Positions 8,654 to 17,989 are shown, counted from the stretch's first letter. The stretch: 64,000 nt of DNA from an uncultured Flavobacteriaceae bacterium (GCA_947495135.1 CANLXN010000002.1:124001-188000), one strand, 5' to 3'. Numbers and translations are program-made. The notes: generated by a model from the sequence alone, not told the origin.

Positions 8654-9360
8654 TGAAGAAAGTTTTAATCTTACTTACACTTATAATGCTTGCTCAAACC
8701 GCGCAGGCACAACTATTCAGTAAAGAGAGAATTGCCAACAAAGAAAACTTTGACAAAAGATTCCTTACTTGGGGATACTTTCTTGGCTTTAACAGTTATG
8801 ATTTTAAGATTGAATACGAAGATCAATTTGGCAATACCAACACCGACGTAATTTCTGAACCCCAAGGAGGGTTTAACGTGGGTCTTATTGGGGATCTACG
8901 AGTTAGCAATTATATCAACCTTCGATTGGAGCCAGGTCTTTATTTTACACAAAGAAATCTAACCTTCCCTAATTTTCAAGAAGCACGAGACGCTCGAAGA
9001 GATGTTAAATCCACCTACATACACGTACCGCTGTTAGTTAAATTCTCGACAAAACGTTTAAATAACATCAAACCATTTGTAGTGGCGGGAGTTTCTCGTT
9101 CTATTAATTTAAGTAGCAACGAAAATAATCCTGAAGACAACAATGAAGGGCAATTTAGAACTACAAAAAATACAAATTATTTTGAATTGGGATTTGGAAT
9201 AGATTTCTATCTATATTACTTTAAATTCACACCTTCTATTCGCGGTGTATTTGCCACGAGTGATGAATTAGTACCTGACGACGATCCCAACAGCCTTTGG
9301 ACATCGAATATTAGCCAAATGTCCACTCGCGGGATTTTCGTCAATTTCACTTTTCAGTAA
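8653..9360 (+). CDS. porT: PorT family outer membrane protein (T9SS component)
   Basis: The 235-residue protein has a signal peptide ending at TAQAQ and reads as a small outer membrane beta-barrel ending in the aromatic GIFVNFTFQ. The sequence around NVGLIGDLRVSNYINLRLEPG, HVPLLVKFSTKRLNNIKP and ELGFGIDFYLYYFKF fits the PorT family, which is needed for type IX secretion and gliding. Translation is coupled to menG by a one-base overlap. Its 3' end overlaps the convergent RNA methyltransferase gene by 14 bases. The T9SS cargo proteins in this window are consistent with a working system. Confidence 0.88.
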   Translation: MKKVLILLTLIMLAQTAQAQLFSKERIANKENFDKRFLTWGYFLGFNSYDFKIEYEDQFGNTNTDVISEPQGGFNVGLIGDLRVSNYINLRLEPGLYFTQRNLTFPNFQEARDARRDVKSTYIHVPLLVKFSTKRLNNIKPFVVAGVSRSINLSSNENNPEDNNEGQFRTTKNTNYFELGFGIDFYLYYFKFTPSIRGVFATSDELVPDDDPNSLWTSNISQMSTRGIFVNFTFQ

Positions 9361-10078
9361 AATTTCTTCTAAACTCATTGAGCAGTATCCCAGTTGCAGT
9401 TGCTACGTTCAAACTTTCTGCTGTTTCACTCACATTAAACTGAGGGATTGTTACTTTCTCTTGAATTAAAAGCTGTATTTCTTCTGAGATACCATTGGCT
9501 TCATTCCCCATTACCAAAACCGCATGCTCTGGCAATTCTGTCTTATAAACAGAAACGCCATCCATTACAGCTGCGTATACTGGCAGCGGAGTATTTTTTA
9601 AGTAAGCCGAAAGATCGGTATAATGAACTTGTACTTTCGCTATGGACCCCATCGTTGCTTGAACTACCTTCGGATTAAAACAATCTACAGTGTCCATCGA
9701 ACAAATTAATTGTTCTACTCCAAACCAATCGCACAGTCTAATAATAGTACCGAGATTACCAGGATCTCTAACCGCATCGATCGCAACCGTTAATCTATTC
9801 GAAGCAATCGATTCTATTTTAGGAATCTTAAATACAGCCAACATTGTATTAGCTGTTTTTAACGCACTTATCTTCTGAAGTTCCAATTGCGAAATAGGCT
9901 CCAATTCTACTGCAAATGAAGGATCGGTCTCTGAGGAGAAAATTAGTTCTAGCTCCATTTTTGCTAAAATCAGATTTTTAATGATCTTTGGCCCTTCTGC
10001 AACAAAAAGTCCTGTTTTATTTCGGTACTTTTTTTGCTGTAAACTCGTTATTAATTTAATTTGGCTTTTGCTTATCAA
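9347..10078 (-). CDS. TrmH/SpoU family RNA 2'-O-methyltransferase
   Basis: The 243-residue protein has an N-terminal RNA-binding substrate domain (about 1-95, with FVAEGPKIIKNL) and a C-terminal SPOUT knot domain. The SPOUT motifs are VRDPGNLGTIIRLCDWFG (motif 1), VLVMGNEANGIS (motif 2) and ETAESLNVATATGILL (motif 3). Such enzymes methylate a ribose in rRNA or tRNA using SAM; the target nucleotide cannot be told. The gene runs against porT with a 14-base overlap and diverges from the TamA-like gene with a 34-base gap. Confidence 0.88.
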   Translation of the reverse strand: MISKSQIKLITSLQQKKYRNKTGLFVAEGPKIIKNLILAKMELELIFSSETDPSFAVELEPISQLELQKISALKTANTMLAVFKIPKIESIASNRLTVAIDAVRDPGNLGTIIRLCDWFGVEQLICSMDTVDCFNPKVVQATMGSIAKVQVHYTDLSAYLKNTPLPVYAAVMDGVSVYKTELPEHAVLVMGNEANGISEEIQLLIQEKVTIPQFNVSETAESLNVATATGILLNEFRRNFTEK

Positions 10079-10094
10079 AATTGTTCTATTTTTG
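10061..10094 (+). promoter_or_regulatory. Promoter of the TamA-like gene
   Basis: TATTTTTG (10087-10094) is an exact TAnnTTTG box. Upstream, TTG at 10061-10063 and TTTG at 10067-10070 are alternative -33 elements (23 and 16 bases away). Initiation near 10099 leaves a leader of about 14 bases and supports the TTG start codon at 10113. Confidence 0.6.
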
Positions 10095-10112
10095 ATTTGA
10101 GAAACACAACAT

Positions 10113-12671
10113 TTGACTCAAACCCTCACAAAAATATCATTAATTTTAGGATTAACAGCCCTCTTTGGTTCTTGTAATGCTGTAAAGCACCTAGACGACA
10201 AAGAGTTGCTCTTAACCAAGAACACTATTGTGGTAGATGGTAAGGAAATATCAGATTCTGAACCATACACCCTGCTTTCCCAAAAACCTAATCCTACCAT
10301 TCCTGTTTTGGGAATTCCATTGGGGCTTCACATATACAACATTGCCGAGGAAAAGCCAGATTCAACCTATCAGGCTTGGCTGAATCGTAAACCAAAACGG
10401 CGGCAACGATTGATCAATTTTCTTTCTGAAAAGCAGGTGACTGGTCTTGGAAGGAGTAAGGTAAAATTCAATAATTGGCTTAAAAGAACTGGAAGCGCTC
10501 CAGTGATTATTAATGAAAACCGAAGCAAGAAATCTTTAAATCAGTTAAAGAAATATTACTACACTAGAGGGTGGTTGAATGTTACAGGCGATTACAAAAT
10601 CAACAAAGACAGTACGAAGAACAAGCGCGGTAACATTACGTACAACATCAAAAAATATACTCCGTATTTTGTCGATTCTATTTCTGAAAAAATAAGTAGT
10701 CCAATAGTAGATTCGTTATTTCAGACCACCAAAAACAAGTCTTTTATACGTCCCGGGCTGCAATACAATGCAAACGACTTTGAAAATGAACGCGACCGAT
10801 TGACCATTCAGTTTCGAAATCAGGGTTTATATTATTTCGATCAGGATTATATAGGATTCGATGCCGACACCAATAATACCGGTCATAAAGTACATGTGGA
10901 CTACGTTATACCAGATCGAAAAATTTCCAAAGGTGATACTTCGAAAACGGTGCCTTTTCAAATTCACACTATTAACGAGGTTCGAATTTTTACAGATTAC
11001 ACCTACACCAATAGAAATCTTCCAATTACAGATTCGATAAGCTACGACGGCTATAGATTATTTGGTTACGAAAAACTAAAATACAAACCAAAAGCTATTA
11101 CCAACGCCGTTTCGATTAAACCTGGAGATATTTTTAGGGATATTGATAGAACACTTACATATAATCAAATAGGTGAACTGAGAAATTTTAAATATCCTAA
11201 TATTAGCTACCAGAACGACCCAAGGGACTCAACTGGAACTGGACTCATCTCTACGATCTTACTAACTCCCAAGAAAAAATATACGCTGGGAGTAGTTTTC
11301 GATAGTTACACGTCTACCATTCAACAATTCGGAATTGGATTTAGCTCCACATTTCTTATTCGGAATGTATTTAAAGGGGCCGAAAATCTGGAGATTTCTG
11401 CAAGGGGAAGTGTTGGTTCGTCTAAAGACAATCAGGACAGTGAGAGTAAATTTTTCAACACCAGCGATATTGGAGCCGATGTCAAACTTACTATTCCCAG
11501 AATTCTCTTTCCTGTTAAAACAGACAAATTGATTCCACAATACATGTCTCCTTTTACGAGCATTAGCGCTGGACTCAACGCCCAAAGTAATATTGGACTA
11601 GACCGACAAAATTTCAATGGGATTTTCAGCTATATATGGAAACCCACTACCATAAGATCTAATCGCTTTGAACTTTTCAATGTACAATACGTACGAAACC
11701 TAAATACTCGAAACTATTATAACGTATATCAATCTTCTTATAAACGTTTAAATGAAATTGCTGCAGAAACCGGTTACGATTTCCAAAATCAAGAAGAAGA
11801 CCTTCTAGGAGCTCCAGACGAGGCAGACGCTTTTATTGATCTTGCAACTTCCGAAAATAGCGGACTTAACGTAAGCACTGGACTTATTGACGAATTACGA
11901 GGGATAGAACAACGAAAGGATCGATTAACGGAGGACAACCTTATTTTTGCTTCCAACTTTAACTGGACAAGAGACACGCGAGAAGGGATTTATGACAATA
12001 GCTTTTCTAGGCTCCGTTGGAAAGTGGAAACGGCGGGAACCTTACTTTCTCTTTTAGGTCCGTCTGCAAATCTCTCTCAAACCGAGGATGGAAAATACAA
12101 AACCTTTGGAGTTGTTTTCTCCCAATACGTGAAGCTGGAAACCGATTATATTAAACACTGGGAAATGAACAATAATAGCATTTTGGCAGTGAGGGCTTTT
12201 GGAGGAATAGCCATACCATATGGAAATAGTAATAGTATTCCATTTACACGAAGCTACTTTGCAGGTGGAGCAAATGATAATAGAGGTTGGCGTGCATACG
12301 ATTTAGGGCCAGGAAGTAGCGGAGGAATCTTAGATTTTAACGAAGCCAACCTTAAATTAGCTTTTAACGCAGAATACCGATACACCATTCTTGGGAGTTT
12401 TAAAGGAGCTTTTTTTGTAGATGCTGGAAATATCTGGAACACATTAGACAATACTGAGGATCCAGATTTTACATTTGACGGTCTCTCCGATTTATCTGAA
12501 ATAGCCATCGCGTCAGGAATAGGCCTGAGATACGATTTTGGTTTCTTTGTGCTGCGTTTCGACGTGGGCTTTAAAACCTACGATCCAGCTCTAGCCAAAG
12601 GAGCAAGGTGGTTTAAGGATTACAATTTCGGTAATGCTGTTTATAACATTGGAATCAATTATCCATTTTAA
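10113..12671 (+). CDS. tamL: TamA/BamA-like outer membrane protein with lipoprotein signal (TamL type)
   Basis: The 852-residue protein belongs to the Omp85 superfamily. A POTRA-containing periplasmic part covers about residues 30-400, and the C-terminal half is a beta-barrel ending in VYNIGINYPF. Hallmarks include YFAGGANDNRGWRAYDLGPG and FVDAGNIWNT in the barrel. The N-terminus has a lipobox (LFGSC, Cys about residue 21), the arrangement known for Bacteroidota TamL. The only usable start is TTG at 10113, because the frame is closed by TGA 15 bases upstream and the next ATG is far inside. The promoter just upstream agrees. The likely role is outer membrane protein or lipid export together with TamB, which is not in this window. 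Confidence 0.88.
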   Translation: MTQTLTKISLILGLTALFGSCNAVKHLDDKELLLTKNTIVVDGKEISDSEPYTLLSQKPNPTIPVLGIPLGLHIYNIAEEKPDSTYQAWLNRKPKRRQRLINFLSEKQVTGLGRSKVKFNNWLKRTGSAPVIINENRSKKSLNQLKKYYYTRGWLNVTGDYKINKDSTKNKRGNITYNIKKYTPYFVDSISEKISSPIVDSLFQTTKNKSFIRPGLQYNANDFENERDRLTIQFRNQGLYYFDQDYIGFDADTNNTGHKVHVDYVIPDRKISKGDTSKTVPFQIHTINEVRIFTDYTYTNRNLPITDSISYDGYRLFGYEKLKYKPKAITNAVSIKPGDIFRDIDRTLTYNQIGELRNFKYPNISYQNDPRDSTGTGLISTILLTPKKKYTLGVVFDSYTSTIQQFGIGFSSTFLIRNVFKGAENLEISARGSVGSSKDNQDSESKFFNTSDIGADVKLTIPRILFPVKTDKLIPQYMSPFTSISAGLNAQSNIGLDRQNFNGIFSYIWKPTTIRSNRFELFNVQYVRNLNTRNYYNVYQSSYKRLNEIAAETGYDFQNQEEDLLGAPDEADAFIDLATSENSGLNVSTGLIDELRGIEQRKDRLTEDNLIFASNFNWTRDTREGIYDNSFSRLRWKVETAGTLLSLLGPSANLSQTEDGKYKTFGVVFSQYVKLETDYIKHWEMNNNSILAVRAFGGIAIPYGNSNSIPFTRSYFAGGANDNRGWRAYDLGPGSSGGILDFNEANLKLAFNAEYRYTILGSFKGAFFVDAGNIWNTLDNTEDPDFTFDGLSDLSEIAIASGIGLRYDFGFFVLRFDVGFKTYDPALAKGARWFKDYNFGNAVYNIGINYPF

Positions 12672-12776
12672 ACCCAGACATTCTCACCAAACGATCAAAC
12701 CATTTACCAAAAACGATTTCGAGTTGTGTTTAGCATCATAAACGCCCTTTCACACATTTAAATCAGTATTATTTAT

Positions 12777-12784
12777 TATTTTTG
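12777..12784 (+). promoter_or_regulatory. -7 box of the fbaA promoter
   Basis: TATTTTTG is an exact TAnnTTTG box. Transcription from about 12789 excludes starts near 12782 and gives a leader of about 105 bases for the fbaA ATG at 12896. Confidence 0.5.
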
Positions 12785-12816
12785 CCTCTCCACCTACCGA
12801 ATGTGATTACATTTTG

Positions 12817-12847
12817 GTTGTTGCTTTTAAATACAGAGAGCAACAAT
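12817..12847 (+). promoter_or_regulatory. Hairpin in the fbaA leader
   Basis: TTGTTGCT (12818-12825) pairs perfectly with AGCAACAA (12839-12846) around a 13-base loop, about 50 bases before the start codon. It may affect mRNA stability or translation; no known RNA family was recognised. Confidence 0.35.
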
Positions 12848-12895
12848 AGACGGAGCGTTAATTATTCAATAACTGTAGACCAATCAATTCAATAT

Positions 12896-13963
12896 ATGAG
12901 TGACCTAATAAAACCAGGAGTAGCAACAGGAACAGACGTTCAAAAAATACATCAACTTGCTAAGGACAAGGGATTTGCGATGCCCGCAGTTAATGTTATT
13001 GGCTCAAATACCATTAATACGGTGATGGAGACAGCAGTAGAGCTTAACGCGCCTGTTATCATACAATTTTCGAACGGAGGAGCTCAATTTAATGCTGGTA
13101 AAGGTCTTTCAAATGAGGGACAAAAATCTGCCATCGCAGGAGGAGTAGCTGGCGCAAGACACATCCATGAAATGGCTAAAGCTTATGGGGCTACTGTAAT
13201 TCTTCATACAGATCATTGTGCAAAGAAACTATTACCTTGGATAGATGGTCTTTTGGATGCAGGAGAAGTACACTACAAAAACACAGGAAGTTCTTTGTAT
13301 AGTTCGCACATGATCGACCTAAGCGAAGAACCTTTGGAAGAAAATATTGAAATTTGCAAGCGTTATTTAGAGCGCATGAGCAAAATGAACATGACTCTGG
13401 AAATTGAACTTGGTATAACTGGTGGTGAAGAAGACGGAGTAGACAATACAGATGTAGATTCGTCCAAACTATATACACAACCAGAAGAAGTAGCTTATGC
13501 GTACGAAGAATTAAAAAAGGTAAGTGATCAATTTACCATTGCAGCCGCCTTCGGAAATGTGCATGGGGTTTACAAGCCTGGAAATGTAAAACTTACTCCA
13601 AAAATATTGAAAAATTCTCAAGAGTATATTCAGAAAAACTACGGAACTGGCTATAATCCAATCGACTTCGTATTTCACGGAGGAAGTGGTTCTACCGTAG
13701 AAGAAATTAGAGAAGCAATTGGATATGGAGTAGTAAAAATGAACATCGACACAGATCTTCAATTTGCTTTTACCGAAGGAATTAGAGATTATATGACTCA
13801 TAAAATTGACTATTTAAAAACGCAGATTGGAAATCCTGACGGAGCCGATGTTCCAAATAAAAAATATTACGATCCGCGTAAATGGTTGAGAGAAGGAGAA
13901 GCGACGTTTAAAACACGTTTGACGAAAGCCTTTGAAGACCTCAACAATATCAACACTTTATAA
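12896..13963 (+). CDS. fbaA: Class II fructose-bisphosphate aldolase
   Basis: The enzyme cleaves fructose 1,6-bisphosphate to dihydroxyacetone phosphate and glyceraldehyde 3-phosphate, and works in reverse in gluconeogenesis. Zinc ligands of the class II family are visible in VILHTDHCAK, FGNVHGVYKPG and FVFHGGSGST, and MNIDTDLQFAF is the phosphate-binding region. The frame is open further upstream, but the ATG at 12896 (MSDLIKPG) gives 355 residues, matching the long class IIA form of E. coli (359), and lies downstream of the promoter. accD follows after 21 bases, so the two may be co-transcribed. Confidence 0.95.
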   Translation: MSDLIKPGVATGTDVQKIHQLAKDKGFAMPAVNVIGSNTINTVMETAVELNAPVIIQFSNGGAQFNAGKGLSNEGQKSAIAGGVAGARHIHEMAKAYGATVILHTDHCAKKLLPWIDGLLDAGEVHYKNTGSSLYSSHMIDLSEEPLEENIEICKRYLERMSKMNMTLEIELGITGGEEDGVDNTDVDSSKLYTQPEEVAYAYEELKKVSDQFTIAAAFGNVHGVYKPGNVKLTPKILKNSQEYIQKNYGTGYNPIDFVFHGGSGSTVEEIREAIGYGVVKMNIDTDLQFAFTEGIRDYMTHKIDYLKTQIGNPDGADVPNKKYYDPRKWLREGEATFKTRLTKAFEDLNNINTL

Positions 13964-13984
13964 TAACAATACAAACTCCTCTAT

Positions 13985-14851
13985 ATGGCCTGGTTTAAAA
14001 GAACAAAAAAAGGAATTCAGACTGCTACAGAAGATAAAAAAGATGTTCCAAAGGGACTTTGGTATAAATCTCCTACCGGAAAAGTAGTAGACGCCGAAGA
14101 ACTGGAGCGCAACTTTTACGTAAGTCCAGAAGACGGATATCATGTTAGAATTGGAAGTAAAGAGTATTTTGAAATTCTATTCGACGATAACAAGTTCAAA
14201 GAGTTGGATAAAGATTTAACTTCAAAGGATCCGTTAAGATTTGAAGACAATAAAAAATACTCGGATCGATTAAAAGATGCCCAAGCAAAAACTGGATTAA
14301 AAGATGCAGTTCGAACTGGTGTAGGAAAGTCAATGGGCAAAGACCTAGTTATTGCTTGTATGGATTTCAGTTTTATTGGAGGTTCTATGGGAAGCGTTGT
14401 TGGAGAAAAAATTGCACGTGCTGCAGACCACGCGTTGAAAAAGAAACTACCCTTCTTGCTTATTTCAAAGAGTGGAGGAGCAAGAATGATGGAAGCAGCC
14501 TTATCGTTAATGCAATTGGCAAAAACCAGTGCTAAACTAGCTCAATTAGCCGAAGCTCAAATTCCGTATATTTCATTATGTACAGATCCAACTACAGGAG
14601 GAACTACCGCATCATTCGCCATGCTAGGTGATATCAATATCGCAGAACCTGGTGCTTTAATTGGTTTCGCTGGCCCGCGGGTTGTGAGAGATACCACCGG
14701 AAAAGAATTGCCAGAAGGCTTTCAAACTTCAGAGTTTTTACAAGACCATGGTTTTTTAGATTTCATTACTCACAGAAAAGATTTAAAACGTAGGGTAAAT
14801 CTATATTTAGATCTTATCCAGAACCAACCTTTGAGAGAAATCACGGCTTAA
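13985..14851 (+). CDS. accD: Acetyl-CoA carboxylase carboxyltransferase beta subunit, lacking the zinc-ribbon cysteines
   Basis: AccD with AccA transfers the carboxyl group from carboxybiotin to acetyl-CoA, making malonyl-CoA for fatty acid synthesis. The crotonase-like domain is well conserved: [45 protein letters not shown] and [10 protein letters not shown]. The N-terminal region aligns with E. coli AccD, but where that protein has a four-Cys zinc ribbon this one has [10 protein letters not shown] and [13 protein letters not shown]. There is no cysteine in the first 100 residues. From memory, other flavobacterial AccD proteins look the same, so this is probably a lineage trait, not damage. 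The length of 288 is normal for the clade. A terminator follows. Confidence 0.93.
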   Translation: MAWFKRTKKGIQTATEDKKDVPKGLWYKSPTGKVVDAEELERNFYVSPEDGYHVRIGSKEYFEILFDDNKFKELDKDLTSKDPLRFEDNKKYSDRLKDAQAKTGLKDAVRTGVGKSMGKDLVIACMDFSFIGGSMGSVVGEKIARAADHALKKKLPFLLISKSGGARMMEAALSLMQLAKTSAKLAQLAEAQIPYISLCTDPTTGGTTASFAMLGDINIAEPGALIGFAGPRVVRDTTGKELPEGFQTSEFLQDHGFLDFITHRKDLKRRVNLYLDLIQNQPLREITA

Positions 14852-14877
14852 GCAAGCTACTGATATAAAAGTAAATG

Positions 14878-14903
14878 CGGCTCCTCCAGTGGGAGCCGTT
14901 TTT
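14878..14903 (+). terminator. Intrinsic terminator after accD
   Basis: CGGCTCC (14878-14884) pairs with GGAGCCG (14892-14898), followed by TTTTTC. It ends the fbaA-accD unit before the convergent LytTR gene. Confidence 0.8.
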
Positions 14904-14918
14904 CATTTATACACCTAT

Positions 14919-15668
14919 TTATTTGAAAATTATAAAATTATTGGATAATGCAGCCTTAAATCTCCGGCTTATCGGCAAAAATTGCTCTCCGAATCTCACC
15001 TCATTATCCAATGTATTCACCTCATCAATTAAATTTACATTCACGATATAGTTACGGTGGATTCTTAAAAATCTATTCTTAGGAAGGACCGTCAGCAACT
15101 TTTTAATTGACCATTGTATAGTGAACTTCTTTTTTTTGGTAAAAATATCTATATAACGTCCGGTAACTGCAAAATATTCGATCTCCAATAAGGAAACTCT
15201 TTTCAAATTGTTTCCCGTCTTCACGAAAAAGAATTTGTTGGCATATGTGGCACTATATGCACCTAAAGAGAGACTCCCAAGATCATTTGCAAATTTTTCG
15301 ATAGCCAATTGAATTGCATATTTCAATTCTAACTCATGAAACGGCTTTAACAAATAACTGTAGGGGTTCGTTTTCATCGCTTCATTAAAAGTTTGTTGAT
15401 CCATGATATTAGTCAAAAACAACAATGGTTTTCTGGTCTCTTCATTCGAATTAATTGTTTCTGCAAAAACGATCCCATCAGGCCTATTTTGAATATAAAT
15501 ATCTACCAAAACAACATCTGGCTTAACTGAATAATAAAGACCATAAGCCTGTTTTAAATTAGTCGCGATCCCGGCAACACCAAATCCAGATTTTAAAAGA
15601 CTTTCTTCAATAGCTTTTGCTTGATCCAAATCATCCTCTAAAAGCAATACGTCTACCTTGTTTTTCAT
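14919..15668 (-). CDS. LytTR family response regulator
   Basis: The 249-residue protein has an N-terminal receiver domain (about 1-125) with acidic residues LLLEDDLDQ, phosphoacceptor Asp56 in VVLVDIYIQ, Thr in LLFLTN and Lys in YLLKPF. A C-terminal LytTR DNA-binding domain follows (about 150-245), with FAVTGRYIDIFT and FLRIHRNYIVNV. Its start overlaps the stop of the upstream kinase gene by four bases (ATGA), so kinase and regulator are translated together. LytTR regulators usually bind imperfect direct repeats; their targets here are unknown, but the divergent RhiA-like block is the nearest candidate. Confidence 0.9.
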   Translation of the reverse strand: MKNKVDVLLLEDDLDQAKAIEESLLKSGFGVAGIATNLKQAYGLYYSVKPDVVLVDIYIQNRPDGIVFAETINSNEETRKPLLFLTNIMDQQTFNEAMKTNPYSYLLKPFHELELKYAIQLAIEKFANDLGSLSLGAYSATYANKFFFVKTGNNLKRVSLLEIEYFAVTGRYIDIFTKKKKFTIQWSIKKLLTVLPKNRFLRIHRNYIVNVNLIDEVNTLDNEVRFGEQFLPISRRFKAALSNNFIIFK

Positions 15669-17419
15669 ATCAATTTTATAATGGGTAACCTCAACCTAAA
15701 GGTAGTCCCCCTGTTTAATTTACTTTCAACAGAAATTTTTCCGTTGTTCTTCTCTACAAATAATTTAACCAACGACAGCCCCAATTTTCCATCTGTGCTT
15801 TGTGCCGAATTAGAAAATTTAGAAATCCAAAGTGGAGAAACACCTACTCCGTCATCCTGCACATTCAAAACACATTCGTTACCAACCAACTTCGCGGATA
15901 CAGAAACAGTTCCTCTTTCATTATTAAACTTCACTGCGTTATCTATAAGGTTTCGTAGAACTATTTTAAAAGTTCCATGATCTATATTTAAAAAAATATC
16001 TTCGGGAATTTCTTTATATAGCTTCTGATTATTAATTTCAAAAACACCTTCATAATTAGCGCATACAGCACTAACAACCGCGTTTAAATTAGTCATCTGC
16101 CGATTAAATAATAATTGCTGTAATTGGCTCATTGCCCAGTGCAATACATTATCTAAGAGCAAATAAACTTGACGTATCGCTCTTTTACTGAGACTAGACA
16201 ACCTCTTTGCTTCCTGCCAATCCTTGTTTGATATAGCTGTATCCAGACGGAGATGAATTTTCTGCAAAGAATGAAGAGGAGAACGCAGATCATGGGCAAC
16301 AATCGAAAACATTCTATCTTTCATATTGTTAAGTCTATCTAATTCCTGTTTTTGCCTCATCACGATTTTGCTCTGATGTAACCTGCGTCTATAAACAATA
16401 AATAGATGCACCAAAAACAGAGTAACCAAAACCAATAGCCAAAGAAAATATGAACGCTGCACCTCCTTTATTTTCTTCTCTTTCTCCAGAAGAATTATTT
16501 CCTTTTGTTTTTGAGCTAAAATGAATTTCTTCTGATGTTCCGCCAGCTCCCATATTTTATCACGATTCCAAATACTATCTACCAACAGCTCATACTTCTT
16601 ACGATAAGCCAAGGCCGTTTTATATTCTCCTCGGTTTTCTTCCACCACAGACATGTTCAAATTGGCAGTTTGTTGAATATTCAAATTTTGAGATCTTTCT
16701 GCATAATCTAATCCCTTTTGAAAGAGAGGAATAGCCAATTTGTCCTTATACTGAACATAATATAAGTTTGCTAAATCCATATAGGATGCAGCAAGCCCCA
16801 ACGTATCTTCCATGACCTTCTCCAGTTTAATGGCTTTTAAATAGTATTCTCGGGACTCTAAATATCTTTCAGAATGCAAATAGCACAAGGCAACGTTTTT
16901 ATAAACCGCTTTTAGGTTGTAATCATGACCTACTCGACTGTAAATTTCTTCTGCTTTTTCTAATTGATGTAACGCCTTTTCAAAATCTCCCTTCTCTTGA
17001 CTTATTAGCGCCAAATTTAATCTTGAATTGGCTTTAATAACCTCATGGAGCTCACCATGTAGACTGTTTTCAAAATGTATCTCTGCAACCTGCAGCAGAT
17101 CCTTTTGAAGAAAAAGATAACCTCTAAGGTATTCTATCAATTGATAGGGAGCGTTGTTTTCGAACGTTATCAAATGTGCTAATTCTAGCGCTTTTGCAGT
17201 ATTCCCTGTAACTATATGAACATGAAAATTGTGAAAATACAACTGTTGCATATCACCATTATGGCTGGGGCCTACAATTTGACTCCCCAGTCTTTTATCT
17301 GCTCGACAAACACTACACTCATCGACAATAAGTCGTTGAGTATCTTCACGTAAACTAATGTTTTGCGAACTCAATGCAGTTGCACCGAGTAAACTCAAAA
17401 CAACAAACCAAATTTTCAT
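15665..17419 (-). CDS. TPR-containing sensor histidine kinase
   Basis: The 584-residue protein has a signal peptide, a periplasmic region rich in TPR-like helices (about 60-290) with a CSVC motif at 35-38, a coiled linker, one transmembrane helix (about 323-343), and then a HisKA and HATPase core. The phosphorylated residue is His376 in FSIVAHDLRSPLHS. The ATP-binding part includes RNLIDNAVKFN, NVQDDGVGV and LGLSLVKLFVEK. Kinases of this class usually partner with OmpR-like or hybrid receivers; here the partner is a LytTR regulator, which is less common. The start codon directly abuts the stop of the 181-residue gene. It probably senses an envelope or extracellular cue. Confidence 0.88.
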   Translation of the reverse strand: MKIWFVVLSLLGATALSSQNISLREDTQRLIVDECSVCRADKRLGSQIVGPSHNGDMQQLYFHNFHVHIVTGNTAKALELAHLITFENNAPYQLIEYLRGYLFLQKDLLQVAEIHFENSLHGELHEVIKANSRLNLALISQEKGDFEKALHQLEKAEEIYSRVGHDYNLKAVYKNVALCYLHSERYLESREYYLKAIKLEKVMEDTLGLAASYMDLANLYYVQYKDKLAIPLFQKGLDYAERSQNLNIQQTANLNMSVVEENRGEYKTALAYRKKYELLVDSIWNRDKIWELAEHQKKFILAQKQKEIILLEKEKKIKEVQRSYFLWLLVLVTLFLVHLFIVYRRRLHQSKIVMRQKQELDRLNNMKDRMFSIVAHDLRSPLHSLQKIHLRLDTAISNKDWQEAKRLSSLSKRAIRQVYLLLDNVLHWAMSQLQQLLFNRQMTNLNAVVSAVCANYEGVFEINNQKLYKEIPEDIFLNIDHGTFKIVLRNLIDNAVKFNNERGTVSVSAKLVGNECVLNVQDDGVGVSPLWISKFSNSAQSTDGKLGLSLVKLFVEKNNGKISVESKLNRGTTFRLRLPIIKLI

Positions 17420-17965
17420 TTATCCTGACGATGAGGACGTTGTTACAGTACCGCGGGAAGTTTCTGGATCGATATTTTCATCTTGAATTATAATGGCGTC
17501 GGTATGAAAAGCATTTTCTTCCATAATGGTATAATCAAAAACGATGTAATAAACATTATAGCTTAATGTATGGGACGAAGAATACACTAACTCAAAACCA
17601 CGACAACTAATGGGCGTTAACTGCTCTTCCGACTTACCATCGCCATTATTGTTATCTATACCTGTGACCACCTTTACAATTCCATTATATTTTAAAAATA
17701 GTTTGTCTATTAAGTTTTCACTAGAAGATAACGGTAACATACTTTGAGTTTCATTATCTAAAGAATCTAGATTAGAAGGCACAAATGCCGTAACACAGCA
17801 TCGATAAGAGTTACTTAAATGGTCGACCTTTTGAATATTCACCAACGGCATTTTCATCGGTAATTTATCACTCAACACTTCACTTCCTATTTTCTCAAAT
17901 TGTTTCACTACGAACAACAACCCTCCTATTTCCGCATGATTCTGAATTTCACCCTTAATAATCAT
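17420..17965 (-). CDS. Unknown protein, first gene of the kinase/LytTR operon
   Basis: I do not recognise this 181-residue protein. It has no signal peptide and no clear transmembrane helix. The central part looks beta-rich, with a Cys pair (RCCVTAFVP) and a hydrophobic strand pattern in SYNVYYIVFDYT. The tail is flexible and rich in Thr and Ser (VTTSSSSG). Its TAA stop abuts the ATG of the histidine kinase, so it is expected to be made with the two-component system. It could be an input or accessory protein of the kinase, or the operon's reporter of a cytoplasmic ligand; both are guesses. The start at 17965 fits the promoter 27 bases upstream. Confidence 0.6.
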   Translation of the reverse strand: MIIKGEIQNHAEIGGLLFVVKQFEKIGSEVLSDKLPMKMPLVNIQKVDHLSNSYRCCVTAFVPSNLDSLDNETQSMLPLSSSENLIDKLFLKYNGIVKVVTGIDNNNGDGKSEEQLTPISCRGFELVYSSSHTLSYNVYYIVFDYTIMEENAFHTDAIIIQDENIDPETSRGTVTTSSSSG

Positions 17966-17989
17966 TCTATCTTTTGAATTGATTGGTAT

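Noticed and set aside
12782-12895. N-terminal extension of the aldolase
   Set aside because: It overlaps the -7 box, adds unconserved sequence and would exceed the family length.
15665-17419. Considered a hybrid kinase split by a frameshift from its receiver
   Set aside because: The ATGA overlap and the complete LytTR protein downstream show a normal two-gene arrangement.
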